From Campylobacter bilis (lineage in GTDB: Bacteria > Campylobacterota > Campylobacteria > Campylobacterales > Campylobacteraceae): DNA of 64,000 nucleotides. The translations under genes were made by a program, and so were the position numbers. The notes beneath the pieces were generated by a model. That model did no database searches and was not told where the DNA came from. It was given only the letters and a program-made list of their open reading frames with translations. The number at the start of each line of letters is the position of its first letter. Positions within the stretch are counted from its first letter, which is position 1. Shown here piece by piece: positions 28,705-37,583 of the stretch. Location: assembly GCF_016806695.1 (NCBI RefSeq), contig NZ_WUED01000001.1:84445-148444 (forward strand), in the 5' to 3' direction.

Positions 28705-29829
28705 TTAATATGTATGATCGCTATTTGCGATTTCTTCACGGGTAATTTTTACCCTATCCATTACATTCCAAACATAAATAATATAAGCTAAAACAAAAGG
28801 CACAAGCAAAGATACATAAGCCATAACACTAAGAGTATAATAACTTGAACTTGCATTTTTTAAAGTCAAAGAACTTTGCAAATCATTCAATGAGGGATAA
28901 AAAGCACTTTGGCCTAATCCAATACTTGATAATAAAGCAAATACTGTTAAAACTGTCCCAAATCCTAAAGTAAAAATAGCTTTAGAACAACCTTTTGCCC
29001 CTTGAAATAAACCTGCAAATACCAAAAAAACGCCTATTAAAAATAAAATAGCAAAAAGAATTTGATCTAAAAAATTATGCAAATACACATTAGCACTTAA
29101 ACTCACAATACCATTTTCATCTACTCTAAAACCATCTTTTATAAAAATCCAGGTCAAAAAACCCAAAAAGAAAGGTAAAAATAAAAAGCCATTGATCATG
29201 AGTTTTTTTACAGCTCTTGATTTTATATTTTCATCATTAATATTATTCATAAAATATGCTGCGGCTAAAAGTCTGGCTAAAAATATTAAAGCCAAGCCTA
29301 AAAGATAATTAAGAGGATTAAATAAAAGCTCTAAACCACGCAAAGGATTTTGCCAAGAGACAAAATTGTGTTCATTTAAAATAAATTGTGAACCACTAAA
29401 AAAACTGCTAATAATAACTCCTATTAAAAGCACCCCCAAATAGCCATTGATTTTAAGAAACATTTCATAGGTTTTACAACCATAGACATTATTTTCTTTT
29501 TTACGGTACTCATAAGCTACAGCTTGCAAAATAAAACAAAATAAAATACAAAGCCAAATCCAATAAGTTCCACCAAAACTTGTACTATAAAAAAGTGGGA
29601 AAGCTGCAAAAGCTGCACCCCCAAAAAGTACAAAAGTCGTAAAACCTAACTCCCATTTACGTCCCAAAGAATTAATAAGCATAGTTTTTTCAAGTTCATC
29701 TTTACTCAAATCATCAATTAAAGTTTGCCCACCTTGAACAAAAAACATAAACACCAAAATCGCACCAAGCAAACTTAAAATTAACCACCAATAAATTTGC
29801 AAATCTTCAAGCTCTAAACCAAAAAACAT
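28705..29829 (-). CDS. cydB: Cytochrome bd-type (CioB/CydB) oxidase subunit II
   Basis: A 374-residue membrane protein with eight to nine hydrophobic segments, the fold of subunit II. Motifs FFGLELEDLQIYWWLI at the N-terminus and GRKWELGFTTFVLFGGAAFAAFP-like sequence (GRKWELGFTTFVLFG) match the family. With CydA it forms the quinol oxidase, known in C. jejuni as cyanide-insensitive CioAB. It overlaps cydA by one base. Confidence 0.93.
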   Translation of the reverse strand: MFFGLELEDLQIYWWLILSLLGAILVFMFFVQGGQTLIDDLSKDELEKTMLINSLGRKWELGFTTFVLFGGAAFAAFPLFYSTSFGGTYWIWLCILFCFILQAVAYEYRKKENNVYGCKTYEMFLKINGYLGVLLIGVIISSFFSGSQFILNEHNFVSWQNPLRGLELLFNPLNYLLGLALIFLARLLAAAYFMNNINDENIKSRAVKKLMINGFLFLPFFLGFLTWIFIKDGFRVDENGIVSLSANVYLHNFLDQILFAILFLIGVFLVFAGLFQGAKGCSKAIFTLGFGTVLTVFALLSSIGLGQSAFYPSLNDLQSSLTLKNASSSYYTLSVMAYVSLLVPFVLAYIIYVWNVMDRVKITREEIANSDHTY

Positions 29830-31385
29830 TATTTTTCTCCTTCAGTTTTAAAAGCATTCTCATGTGTATTAAAACCTTTCTTAATTTGCGTAAACATGAT
29901 TTTAAGTTCTGCAATAAGTAAAGCTGTAAATAGCACAGCAAAAATCCAAAACGAAATTTGAACATTAATTTTTCCTAATTGAGTCGCACCAATATGCACA
30001 GGAAGCAAGTCTTGAATCGCCCAAGGCTGCCTACCTACCTCAGCTACTATCCATCCCGCTTCAGCAGCAATATAACCTAAAGGAATGGAAAATAAACACA
30101 TCCAAAGGATCTTTTTAAATTTCTCTATATCATTTGCCATAGTAAGATAAAGCGTTATTATAAAAAGTATAAAGAAAAAGCTACCTAAAGCCACCATAAT
30201 GTGAAAGCTATAAAAAGTTAAAGCCACAGGAGGAATAGTATCACTTGGCTTTTGTAAATAGCCATAACCAAAATCTTTAAAATTAGCTTCTAAGATCGCT
30301 TTATGATTTATCATGGCTATTGTATCGTTGAGTTCTTTAGCAAGCTTATAATCTTTTAAAGCTTGCACAGCGATTTTGCCTCTATCTATACGATTTTGCA
30401 TAGGTTCTATGCCTTTGCTTTCATTTCCATAAATTAAATCTTCAATCCCTGGAACAAAAGAATCTAAATCGCGATTTCCTAATATAGAAAGTGCATAAGG
30501 TATAGTAATATCAAATAAAAATACACTTTCGTTATTATCTAAAGTTTTTTTAGGATTTAAAATTCCAAAAGGAACAAGACCGGCACGATGTTCACCTTGA
30601 TAAACCCCTTCCATAGCAGCTAATTTCATAGGCTGGGTTTGGGTAACACGATAAGCGCTTTCATCCCCACTAAAAAACAAAAAAATAGAACAAACAAAAC
30701 CAAAGCTAGCACCAACAACTAAACTTTTCTTAGCCTCTATAATATGGCGTCCTTTTAAGATAAACCAAGCTGAAATTCCCATAACAAACAAAGCCGAAAT
30801 CACATAACCACTACCTATAGTATGTAAAAATTTTGCAACCGCTACAGGTGAAAATGCCACTTCAATAAAGCTTTGCATTTCATTTCTTGCAGTATCTGGA
30901 TTAAAACTCATTCCTTGAGGATATTGCATCCAAGCATTTGCCACTAAAATCCAAAAAGCTGAAAGATTACTTCCTATAGCCACGCACCAAGTTGAAAGAA
31001 GATGAAAACCTTTACTAACTTTATCCCATCCAAAAAACATAACAGCAAAGAAAGTAGCTTCTAAGAAAAATGCCATAATACCTTCAATGGCCAAAGGCGC
31101 ACCAAAAATATCTCCGACAAACCAACTATAATTTGCCCAGTTAGTTCCAAATTCAAATTCCATAATAATGCCCGTAGCTACCCCAATAGCAAAATTAATG
31201 GCAAATAAAGAAAGCCAGAATTTAGTGATTTGCTTCCATCTTTCGTTTTTAGTTTTTACATAGATAGTTTCCATGATAGCAATTATAAAAGACAAGCCTA
31301 AAGTCAAAGGCACAAATAAAAAATGATACAGTGCAGTTAAAGCAAACTGTGCTCTTGACCAATCAACACTACTAAGTTCATTCAT
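29829..31385 (-). CDS. cydA: Cytochrome bd-type (CioA/CydA) oxidase subunit I
   Basis: A 518-residue haem-bearing subunit. The N-terminal VDWSRAQFALTALYHFLFVPLTLG (shortened: RAQFALTALYHFLF) carries the haem b595 histidine; GWIVAEVGRQPWAIQDLLP near residue 450 is the conserved GRQPW motif. The Q-loop is short, as in CIO-type enzymes. It catalyses quinol oxidation by oxygen. In the operon a DUF4492 gene comes first. Confidence 0.95.
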   Translation of the reverse strand: MNELSSVDWSRAQFALTALYHFLFVPLTLGLSFIIAIMETIYVKTKNERWKQITKFWLSLFAINFAIGVATGIIMEFEFGTNWANYSWFVGDIFGAPLAIEGIMAFFLEATFFAVMFFGWDKVSKGFHLLSTWCVAIGSNLSAFWILVANAWMQYPQGMSFNPDTARNEMQSFIEVAFSPVAVAKFLHTIGSGYVISALFVMGISAWFILKGRHIIEAKKSLVVGASFGFVCSIFLFFSGDESAYRVTQTQPMKLAAMEGVYQGEHRAGLVPFGILNPKKTLDNNESVFLFDITIPYALSILGNRDLDSFVPGIEDLIYGNESKGIEPMQNRIDRGKIAVQALKDYKLAKELNDTIAMINHKAILEANFKDFGYGYLQKPSDTIPPVALTFYSFHIMVALGSFFFILFIITLYLTMANDIEKFKKILWMCLFSIPLGYIAAEAGWIVAEVGRQPWAIQDLLPVHIGATQLGKINVQISFWIFAVLFTALLIAELKIMFTQIKKGFNTHENAFKTEGEK

Positions 31386-31451
31386 TATATTTTCCTTTTT
31401 CTTTTGAAGTGAGATTTTTTAAGTACAAAAGAACTTTTTTCTTTATCATCT

Positions 31452-31628
31452 TTAAAATATAGAATTAAAACTCACATCAAAAATTAATAATTTTAATATC
31501 ACAAACATCACAAAAAATTTAATGAAAATAATTTTCCATAAGGTTTTTCCTAGTGTTAAATTCTTAAAGCCTTCTTTATAAAAATTAAAAATTCTTAAAA
31601 TATTAAAATATAAACCTTTACAACTCAC
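31452..31628 (-). CDS. DUF4492 small membrane protein upstream of cydA
   Basis: A 58-residue protein from GTG 31628, preceded by AAAGGTG at good spacing; a longer version from TTG 31670 (72 residues) is possible but lacks a ribosome site. The sequence RIFNFYKEGFKNLTLGKTLW then a hydrophobic segment matches the DUF4492 pattern of a short cytoplasmic motif plus one membrane helix. This family is found beside bd-oxidase genes in epsilonproteobacteria. Function unknown; a role in oxidase assembly is inference. Confidence 0.72.
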   Translation of the reverse strand: MSCKGLYFNILRIFNFYKEGFKNLTLGKTLWKIIFIKFFVMFVILKLLIFDVSFNSIF

Positions 31629-31678
31629 AATAATTTCACCTTTAAAAAATAAGAGAATTAAATATTTCAAGCATTAAA

Positions 31679-31684
31679 ATTATA
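31679..31684 (-). promoter_or_regulatory. Candidate -10 box of the cydA operon
   Basis: TATAAT 50 bases upstream of the DUF4492 start in T-rich sequence. It is the only good sigma-70 box between lctP and this operon on the minus strand. Confidence 0.45.
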
Positions 31685-32034
31685 ATAAAATTTGCGTTAT
31701 TACTTTCTTAAAATTAAACTTGAAATATTTATTTAGATTTTATTTTAGCCTTAGCTTGTTAATGCTTTATAAAAATCAATATTACAATGGCTTAAAGCTT
31801 TAATTTTATAGCAAGGCAATAATGAATTTAACAAAAACCCAACCATATATTAGATATTAAAATAATTTATTTTTAAAAAATTATAAATTTTCACGCTTTT
31901 TTATAATATTACAAAAATACACAAAATCAAGCTGCATATTATAATTAATTTATTTTAAGCTAATAATTTTTTTATTATATGTTTAATTTTTTGTTAAAAT
32001 AAACTTTATTTATAAAAATTATTAAGGAGAAAAA
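31685..32034. other. Divergent gap between the cyd operon and lctP
   Basis: About 350 bases of very AT-rich sequence with no credible ORF on either strand. It contains the lctP promoter. From memory, C. jejuni carries cdtABC between these two operons; I find no recognisable remnant of those genes here. Confidence 0.55.
31992..32000 (+). promoter_or_regulatory. Extended -10 promoter of lctP
   Basis: TGTTAAAAT after a run of T, 35 bases before the TTG start of lctP. It is followed by AAGGAGAAAAA, a strong ribosome site that decides the TTG start. Confidence 0.55.
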
Positions 32035-33717
32035 TTGGAACAGATTCTGACATGGCAACAAGCCTATGATCCGTTAGGAAATATTTGGTTGAGTGCTTTT
32101 ATGGCATTTTTACCTATACTCTGTTTTTTAGCTTGTTTAGTTGTTTTTAAGCTTAAAGGCTATCAAGCAGGGTTTTTAACTGTTATACTTGCTACTTTCA
32201 TTGCTTTATTTGTATATAAAATGCCTTGGAATTTAGTTGGGGCAAGTTTTATTCAAGGTTTTACTAATGGTATGTGGCCTATTGCTTGGATTATCATTGC
32301 AGCCATTTTTCTTTATAAACTTTCTATTAAATCAGGTTCTTTTGAAATCATCAAAAAAAGCGTCATGAGTATCACACCAGATCATAGAATTCAAGTCATT
32401 TTAATTGGATTTTGTTTTGGTTCTTTTTTAGAAGGTGCTATAGGCTTTGGTGGACCTGTTGCTATCACAGCAGCTCTTTTAGTCGGACTTGGATTGCGTC
32501 CTTTGCAAGCTGCAGGGCTTTGTTTGATCGCAAATACTGCTCCTGTAGCTTTTGGTGCTGTAGGTATTCCTATCATTGCCATGGCTAATCTTGTTGGTAT
32601 AGAACAACACTCTATTTCAGCTATGGTAGGTAGAATGCTTGTACCACTTAGCCTTACTATACCTTTTTTTATAGTCTTTTTAATGGATGGTTTTAAAGGC
32701 ATTAAAGAAACTTTTCCTGCTATTTTAGTTGCAGCTTTAAGTTTCACAGCAACACAATTTTTAAGCTCAAATCATTTAGGTGCTGAACTTCCAGATATCA
32801 TTTCAGCTATTGTTTCTTTAGCACTAACAACGCTCTTTTTAAAATTATGGAAGCCAAAAAACATTTTCAGATTTGATAATGAAACAGATTTTGCTCAAAA
32901 CAATACCTTAAGTTTCAATCAAATTTTAAAAGCCTGGACTCCTTTTATTTTACTCATTGTTTGTATCATTATTTGGACACAACCTTGGTTTAAAGCCCTT
33001 TTTGATAAAGATGGGATTTTAAGCTACACTAGCATTACTTTACAATTTAGCAATATCACAGATACTATTATAAGCCCTTCTATTACAGGCATAGGAGAAA
33101 GCAAACCTTTAGCCTTATCCTTAGGCATAGATCTTATCAATGGCAAAATAGTAGCTCAGGCAGGAACAGCAATTTTGCTTGCAGCTTTTTTAAGCATAGC
33201 TATTTTAAAAATCAAAACTGAAGATGCAGCAGAATGCTTTTGGGCTACCTTAAAAGAAATGGCCATTCCTTGCATCACTATAGGCTTAGTCGTAGCCTTT
33301 GCCTTTATCTCTAAAAATAGCGGCATGAGTACGACTTTGGGCCTAGCTTTTGCACATACAGGAGATGCTTTTTCATTCTTCTCGCCTATTATTGGCTGGA
33401 TAGGAGTATTTTTAACAGGATCTGATACAAGTGCGAACCTGCTTTTTGGAACCTTACAGCAAATAAGTGCTCAAAAACTCCATATCAATGAAGCTTTATT
33501 CTTAGCAGCAAACTCTGTAGGCGGTGTAGTTGGAAAAATGATCAGTCCTCAAAGTATAGCTATAGCTTGCGCAGCCGTAGGGCTTGTAGGAAAAGAATCT
33601 GATCTTTTTAAATTCACACTAAAATACTCTATAGCTTTTATCATTTTAATAGGAATTTGGACTTATGTTATAGCCTCTTTCTTGCAAGGTATTATTCCTG
33701 AAGTTATAGTAAAATAA
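32035..33717 (+). CDS. lctP: L-lactate permease
   Basis: A 560-residue LctP-family permease with about 13 membrane helices. It starts at TTG directly after AAGGAGAAAAA. Family stretches: TWQQAYDPLGNIWLSA at the N-terminus, GSFLEGAIGFGGPVAITAAL near 130-150 and WIGVFLTGSDTSANLLFG near 460. It imports lactate for the LutABC oxidase encoded next. The stop is followed by a strong hairpin, so lutABC may have its own transcript. Confidence 0.95.
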   Translation: MEQILTWQQAYDPLGNIWLSAFMAFLPILCFLACLVVFKLKGYQAGFLTVILATFIALFVYKMPWNLVGASFIQGFTNGMWPIAWIIIAAIFLYKLSIKSGSFEIIKKSVMSITPDHRIQVILIGFCFGSFLEGAIGFGGPVAITAALLVGLGLRPLQAAGLCLIANTAPVAFGAVGIPIIAMANLVGIEQHSISAMVGRMLVPLSLTIPFFIVFLMDGFKGIKETFPAILVAALSFTATQFLSSNHLGAELPDIISAIVSLALTTLFLKLWKPKNIFRFDNETDFAQNNTLSFNQILKAWTPFILLIVCIIIWTQPWFKALFDKDGILSYTSITLQFSNITDTIISPSITGIGESKPLALSLGIDLINGKIVAQAGTAILLAAFLSIAILKIKTEDAAECFWATLKEMAIPCITIGLVVAFAFISKNSGMSTTLGLAFAHTGDAFSFFSPIIGWIGVFLTGSDTSANLLFGTLQQISAQKLHINEALFLAANSVGGVVGKMISPQSIAIACAAVGLVGKESDLFKFTLKYSIAFIILIGIWTYVIASFLQGIIPEVIVK

Positions 33718-33747
33718 ATTTTTGCAAGCAAAAACTTGCAAAAATTT
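33716..33747 (+). terminator. Hairpin between lctP and lutA
   Basis: Perfect 13-bp arms AAATTTTTGCAAG / CTTGCAAAAATTT with a 6-base loop, starting on the lctP stop. The arm sequence ATTTTTGCAAG recurs at 33768-33778, so an alternative pairing exists. Confidence 0.7.
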
Positions 33748-33822
33748 AAGTTCTATTTTTAGATTTTATTTTTGCAAGATTAAAATATTAAAATCTATTA
33801 TCCTAAAAATCAAGGAGAAATA

Positions 33823-34560
33823 ATGAAAAAGGTGTATTTTTACGCCACATGTCTAGGAAGCGTTGCCATGCAACAAACAGTTTTAAACGCAATCAAGCTT
33901 TTAAGACGTGAAGGGGTTGAAGTGATTTTTAAAAAAAACCAAACCTGCTGTGCCCAACCTTCTTTTAATTCAGGCTATTTTAATGAAAGTCGCGAAATTG
34001 CTTTATACAATGTAGATTTATTTGATAAAGGCTATCCTATTGTCGTACCTAGTGGTTCTTGTGCAGGTATGATGAGTCATGATTATTTAGAACTTTTTAA
34101 AAATAAAGATCAATTTTCTAAAGTCAAAGATTTCAGCTCTCGCGTTATAGAACTTTCACAATACCTTGATGAAGTTTTAAAAGTCACTTACGAAGATAAA
34201 GGGGATCCTATAAAGGTTACTTGGCATTCTAATTGCCATGCTTTAAGAGTACAAAAAAGCATACAAGCAAGCAAAAATCTCATTAAAAAACTAAAAAATG
34301 TAGAACTTCTTAATCTTGAATATGAAGAAGAATGCTGTGGCTTTGGTGGAACTTTTTCTGTTAAAGAACCTGAAATCTCTAATGCCATGGTAAAAAGCAA
34401 AATCAAAGACATACAAAATACTGGGGCAAAATACCTCATTAGTGCAGATGGAGGCTGTCTTTTAAACATTGATGGCACAATGAAAAGAATGCACTTAGAT
34501 ATTAAAGGGATGCATTTATATGACTTTTTACTCAAACGTTTAGAAGGAGAGAGATTATGA
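33823..34560 (+). CDS. lutA: LutA, lactate utilisation (Fe)-S subunit
   Basis: A 245-residue CCG-domain protein with two cysteine-rich motifs: NQTCCAQPSFNSGY (near 45) and EEECCGFGGTFS (near 172). LutABC is a membrane-peripheral NAD-independent L-lactate dehydrogenase complex, demonstrated in C. jejuni. Ribosome site AAGGAGAAATA precedes ATG. It overlaps lutB by four bases. Confidence 0.92.
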   Translation: MKKVYFYATCLGSVAMQQTVLNAIKLLRREGVEVIFKKNQTCCAQPSFNSGYFNESREIALYNVDLFDKGYPIVVPSGSCAGMMSHDYLELFKNKDQFSKVKDFSSRVIELSQYLDEVLKVTYEDKGDPIKVTWHSNCHALRVQKSIQASKNLIKKLKNVELLNLEYEEECCGFGGTFSVKEPEISNAMVKSKIKDIQNTGAKYLISADGGCLLNIDGTMKRMHLDIKGMHLYDFLLKRLEGERL

Positions 34561-35996
34561 GTCAAAAAATTCCTCACAAACACATCGTTCAAACCAAGCT
34601 TAACGACAAGCAAATGCAAGAAAATCTAATCACTGCTATGCATACTTTACAAACAAATAGACTCAAGGTCATAGATGCAAAATTTAAAGACTGGCAAGGC
34701 TTAAGAGCTAAGGCTAAACAAGCTAAAAATAATGCCTTAATGACTTTAGAAGAGAGGCTTTTAGAATTTGAAAAAAACGCTACAAAAAATGGCATGATAG
34801 TCCATTGGGCAAGCAGTGATGAAGATGCTTGTGAAATCGTCTATGAAATCATGCATGAAAAAAATATTACCAAACTTTTAAAGGGTAAGTCTATGGCAAG
34901 TGAAGAAATAGGCTTAAACCACTACTTAGAAAAAAAAGGCTTAAAAGCTATAGAAACAGATTTAGGAGAACTTATTTTACAACTTAATAAAGAACCTCCT
35001 TTGCATATAGTTGTTCCTGCCATCCATAAAAACCGTCATGAAATAGGGCAAATTTTTAAAGACAAACTTGGGGCTAAATTAGAAAATGACGATCCCCAAA
35101 ACCTCAATGCTATTGCAAGAGAACACTTAAGAAAAGATTTTGAAGGTTTGAAATTAGGGCTTAGTGGAGTGAATTTTGCCATGTCAAAAGAAGGCTCTTT
35201 TTGGCTTATAGAAAATGAAGGCAATGGTAGAATGTGTACTACTGCTCCAGATATCCATATCGCACTTTGCGGCATAGAAAAAGTAATGGAAAGCTTTGAA
35301 GATGCAGCAACTATGGTTTGCCTACTTACCCCTTCAGCAACAGGCCAATTTATCCCAACTTACAATAACATCATTACAGGACCTAGAAAAAATGATGATT
35401 TAGACGGGCCTAAAGAAGTACATATAATTTTATTTGATCACAACCGAAGCAAAATGCTAGCGCATGAAGATTATCATGAAGCTTTGCGTTGTATTAGGTG
35501 TGGTGCATGTATGAATTTTTGTCCTGTTTATGATCAAATCGGTGGACATGCTTATCAAACCACCTATCCAGGACCTATTGGCGAAGTGATTAGTCCTAAT
35601 ATTTTTGGCATAGATAATACAGGCGATATTTTAAATTTTTGTTCGCTTTGTGGGCGTTGTTCTGAAGTTTGTCCTGTGCAGATTCCTTTAGCCGATCTTA
35701 TTAGAAAATTAAGATGCGATAAAATAGGACAAGGAAACAACCCGCCTATAGGATCAAATAATATTCATCACAATGCTTTAGAATCCTTTGCTTTTAAACA
35801 ATTTAAATATATAGCAACCCATGGGGATAAATGGCGTTTTTCACTTTCAAAAGCCCATTATTTTAACTCGATAGTACAAAATTTTGCAGGAGTTTTACCT
35901 GTAATCAAAAAATGGTACGCTTTTAAAGAATTACCTCAAATAAAAATGGATCTTTACAAAGAAATTCAAAATTTAGAAGGAGTAATTTATGAGTAA
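34557..35996 (+). CDS. lutB: LutB, lactate utilisation iron-sulfur protein
   Basis: A 479-residue protein: an N-terminal LUD-type domain (residues 50-300) followed by two four-cysteine ferredoxin-like motifs, CIRCGACMNFCPVYDQ and CSLCGRCSEVCPVQIP (about residues 306-375). This is the LutB/YkgF layout. It transfers electrons from lactate oxidation. It overlaps lutA by four bases and lutC by eight. Confidence 0.94.
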   Translation: MSQKIPHKHIVQTKLNDKQMQENLITAMHTLQTNRLKVIDAKFKDWQGLRAKAKQAKNNALMTLEERLLEFEKNATKNGMIVHWASSDEDACEIVYEIMHEKNITKLLKGKSMASEEIGLNHYLEKKGLKAIETDLGELILQLNKEPPLHIVVPAIHKNRHEIGQIFKDKLGAKLENDDPQNLNAIAREHLRKDFEGLKLGLSGVNFAMSKEGSFWLIENEGNGRMCTTAPDIHIALCGIEKVMESFEDAATMVCLLTPSATGQFIPTYNNIITGPRKNDDLDGPKEVHIILFDHNRSKMLAHEDYHEALRCIRCGACMNFCPVYDQIGGHAYQTTYPGPIGEVISPNIFGIDNTGDILNFCSLCGRCSEVCPVQIPLADLIRKLRCDKIGQGNNPPIGSNNIHHNALESFAFKQFKYIATHGDKWRFSLSKAHYFNSIVQNFAGVLPVIKKWYAFKELPQIKMDLYKEIQNLEGVIYE

Positions 35997-36645
35997 AATC
36001 GATGAGATTTCTAATAAAAGCAAAGCAAAGATTTTAGCCGCTCTTAAAAATGCCTATAAAGAAACTGATTTCACATATCATAAAAGCATAGATCCTGTAG
36101 AACACATTAAAAGTACTGAAGATATCTTAACCCAAATGAAACAAAAAATGAGTGATAATAAATACATCGTTGAGGATGCTACTCAAGACACCCTAGAAGA
36201 AAAAATCAACGAAATTATTGCAAAATATGGCTACAACAAAATGATCTATGGTACTAATTTAGCTTTGGATTTAGATAAAATCAAGGCAGAAACAAAAGTC
36301 TGTTTTGATAAAGAGATAGAAAATTTAAGATACGAAGTTTTTCACAGTGATTTTTCCATTATCCATGCAAGAGTAGGAGTAAGTTCTCATGGCGTAGCAT
36401 TGGTACTTTCAAGCAAGGAACAGCCTAGAATGCTAAGCCTTGCGCCTAAACTTTGCATCATCTTACTCAAAAAAGAAAACGTAGTTCAAAGCCTCACCCA
36501 AGCTTTTAATCTAGTCAAAAAAGAAAATGAAATTCTACCTAGCAATATTTTATTCATTGCGGGCCCTTCAAGAACAGCAGATATAGAACTTATAACAGTT
36601 TTTGGTGTTCATGGACCCCAAATTGCTCATATTATTATATATTGA
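35989..36645 (+). CDS. lutC: LutC, LUD-domain lactate utilisation protein
   Basis: A 218-residue LUD-domain protein ending with FIAGPSRTADIELITVFGVHGP, the C-terminal signature of LutC/YkgG. It is the third subunit of the lactate oxidation complex. The start overlaps lutB; the stop is inside a terminator hairpin. Confidence 0.92.
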   Translation: MSKIDEISNKSKAKILAALKNAYKETDFTYHKSIDPVEHIKSTEDILTQMKQKMSDNKYIVEDATQDTLEEKINEIIAKYGYNKMIYGTNLALDLDKIKAETKVCFDKEIENLRYEVFHSDFSIIHARVGVSSHGVALVLSSKEQPRMLSLAPKLCIILLKKENVVQSLTQAFNLVKKENEILPSNILFIAGPSRTADIELITVFGVHGPQIAHIIIY

Positions 36646-36667
36646 TTCTAGAATTTAGAATCAATAT
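36639..36667 (+). terminator. Terminator after lutC
   Basis: Perfect 12-bp arms ATATTGATTCTA / TAGAATCAATAT, loop GAATT, followed by AT-rich sequence. It separates lutABC from the convergent sppA. Confidence 0.7.
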
Positions 36668-36692
36668 AAATTTATTATTAAAAAATTATTTT

Positions 36693-37583
36693 TTATTTAA
36701 GATTAGAAATATTATTATTTGCCATATAAACAAGCTCTTTTAAACTTTTACTAATAAGATTAGATGTTTGCCCTTCTAAACGATTAAGAAATTTATCTAT
36801 CTTGTCTTCTTCTTTCCAAATAGGATTTAAAACATTAGCAAGTTGTTCTAATTCTTTTTTAGCATTTTCATAATTGCTAAGTCCATCTATAAGTCTAAGT
36901 TCTTTAGCCTTAGCAGCCAAAAACACTCTTGCATTTGCCCATTGATCTTTTTGATCAAGCGCTAAGCCTCTTTCTTTAGCAACAAAATCAGTAAAAAGTT
37001 CATAACTTTGATCGATTAAATTTTGCAAAAATTCTCTTTCTTGTTTATTCCAAGGGCGTGTAAAAGTTCCAGCACTTTTAAACTCACCCGCCTGGATGGT
37101 TTGTTCTTTAATACCAAGCTTATTGGCTAATTCACTTAAATCAGCTGTTTGCATAATCACCCCAATAGATCCTATAAAGCTTGCAGGATTTGCTAAGATT
37201 TTATTTGCTCCCACACCCGCTAAATAACTTCCACTTGCCATAGTTCCACTTGCATACACAAGCACAGGTTTTTTAGCTTTTAAATCCTTTATTGCTAAAG
37301 CCAATTCCATACTAGGTGCAAAAGCACCCCCAGGAGAATCTATTACTAAAAGCACGCCTTTAATACTATCATCGTTTTTAGCATTAATGATCTTTTCTAA
37401 AACAACAGAACTATCAAAAATCGCATCCTTTAAATCAATACGCTCTAAATTCGCAAGACTTGTGTTTGTACTTGGCATTAAAAGCCATATTATAAACAAT
37501 AATAAAATAAAAGTTTTAAAATAGGTATTAATAAATCTTATCCCCCATCCTAAAGCCTTGAAAAACGATTTTATAATTTGCAT
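36693..37583 (-). CDS. sppA: Signal peptide peptidase SppA, short form
   Basis: A 296-residue S49 serine protease with an N-terminal membrane helix (about 17-37). DSPGGAFAPSMELA, the catalytic serine region GTMASGSYLAGVGANK and the lysine region in FKSAGTFTRPWNKQE are present. It degrades cleaved signal peptides in the inner membrane. It is half the length of E. coli SppA, as in Gram-positive and epsilonproteobacterial enzymes. It overlaps the upstream amidohydrolase by 13 bases. Confidence 0.9.
   Translation of the reverse strand: MQIIKSFFKALGWGIRFINTYFKTFILLLFIIWLLMPSTNTSLANLERIDLKDAIFDSSVVLEKIINAKNDDSIKGVLLVIDSPGGAFAPSMELALAIKDLKAKKPVLVYASGTMASGSYLAGVGANKILANPASFIGSIGVIMQTADLSELANKLGIKEQTIQAGEFKSAGTFTRPWNKQEREFLQNLIDQSYELFTDFVAKERGLALDQKDQWANARVFLAAKAKELRLIDGLSNYENAKKELEQLANVLNPIWKEEDKIDKFLNRLEGQTSNLISKSLKELVYMANNNISNLK

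Noticed and set aside
31685..31990. Possible cdt gene remnants
   Set aside because: Translations in all frames show frequent stops and no recognisable toxin motif.
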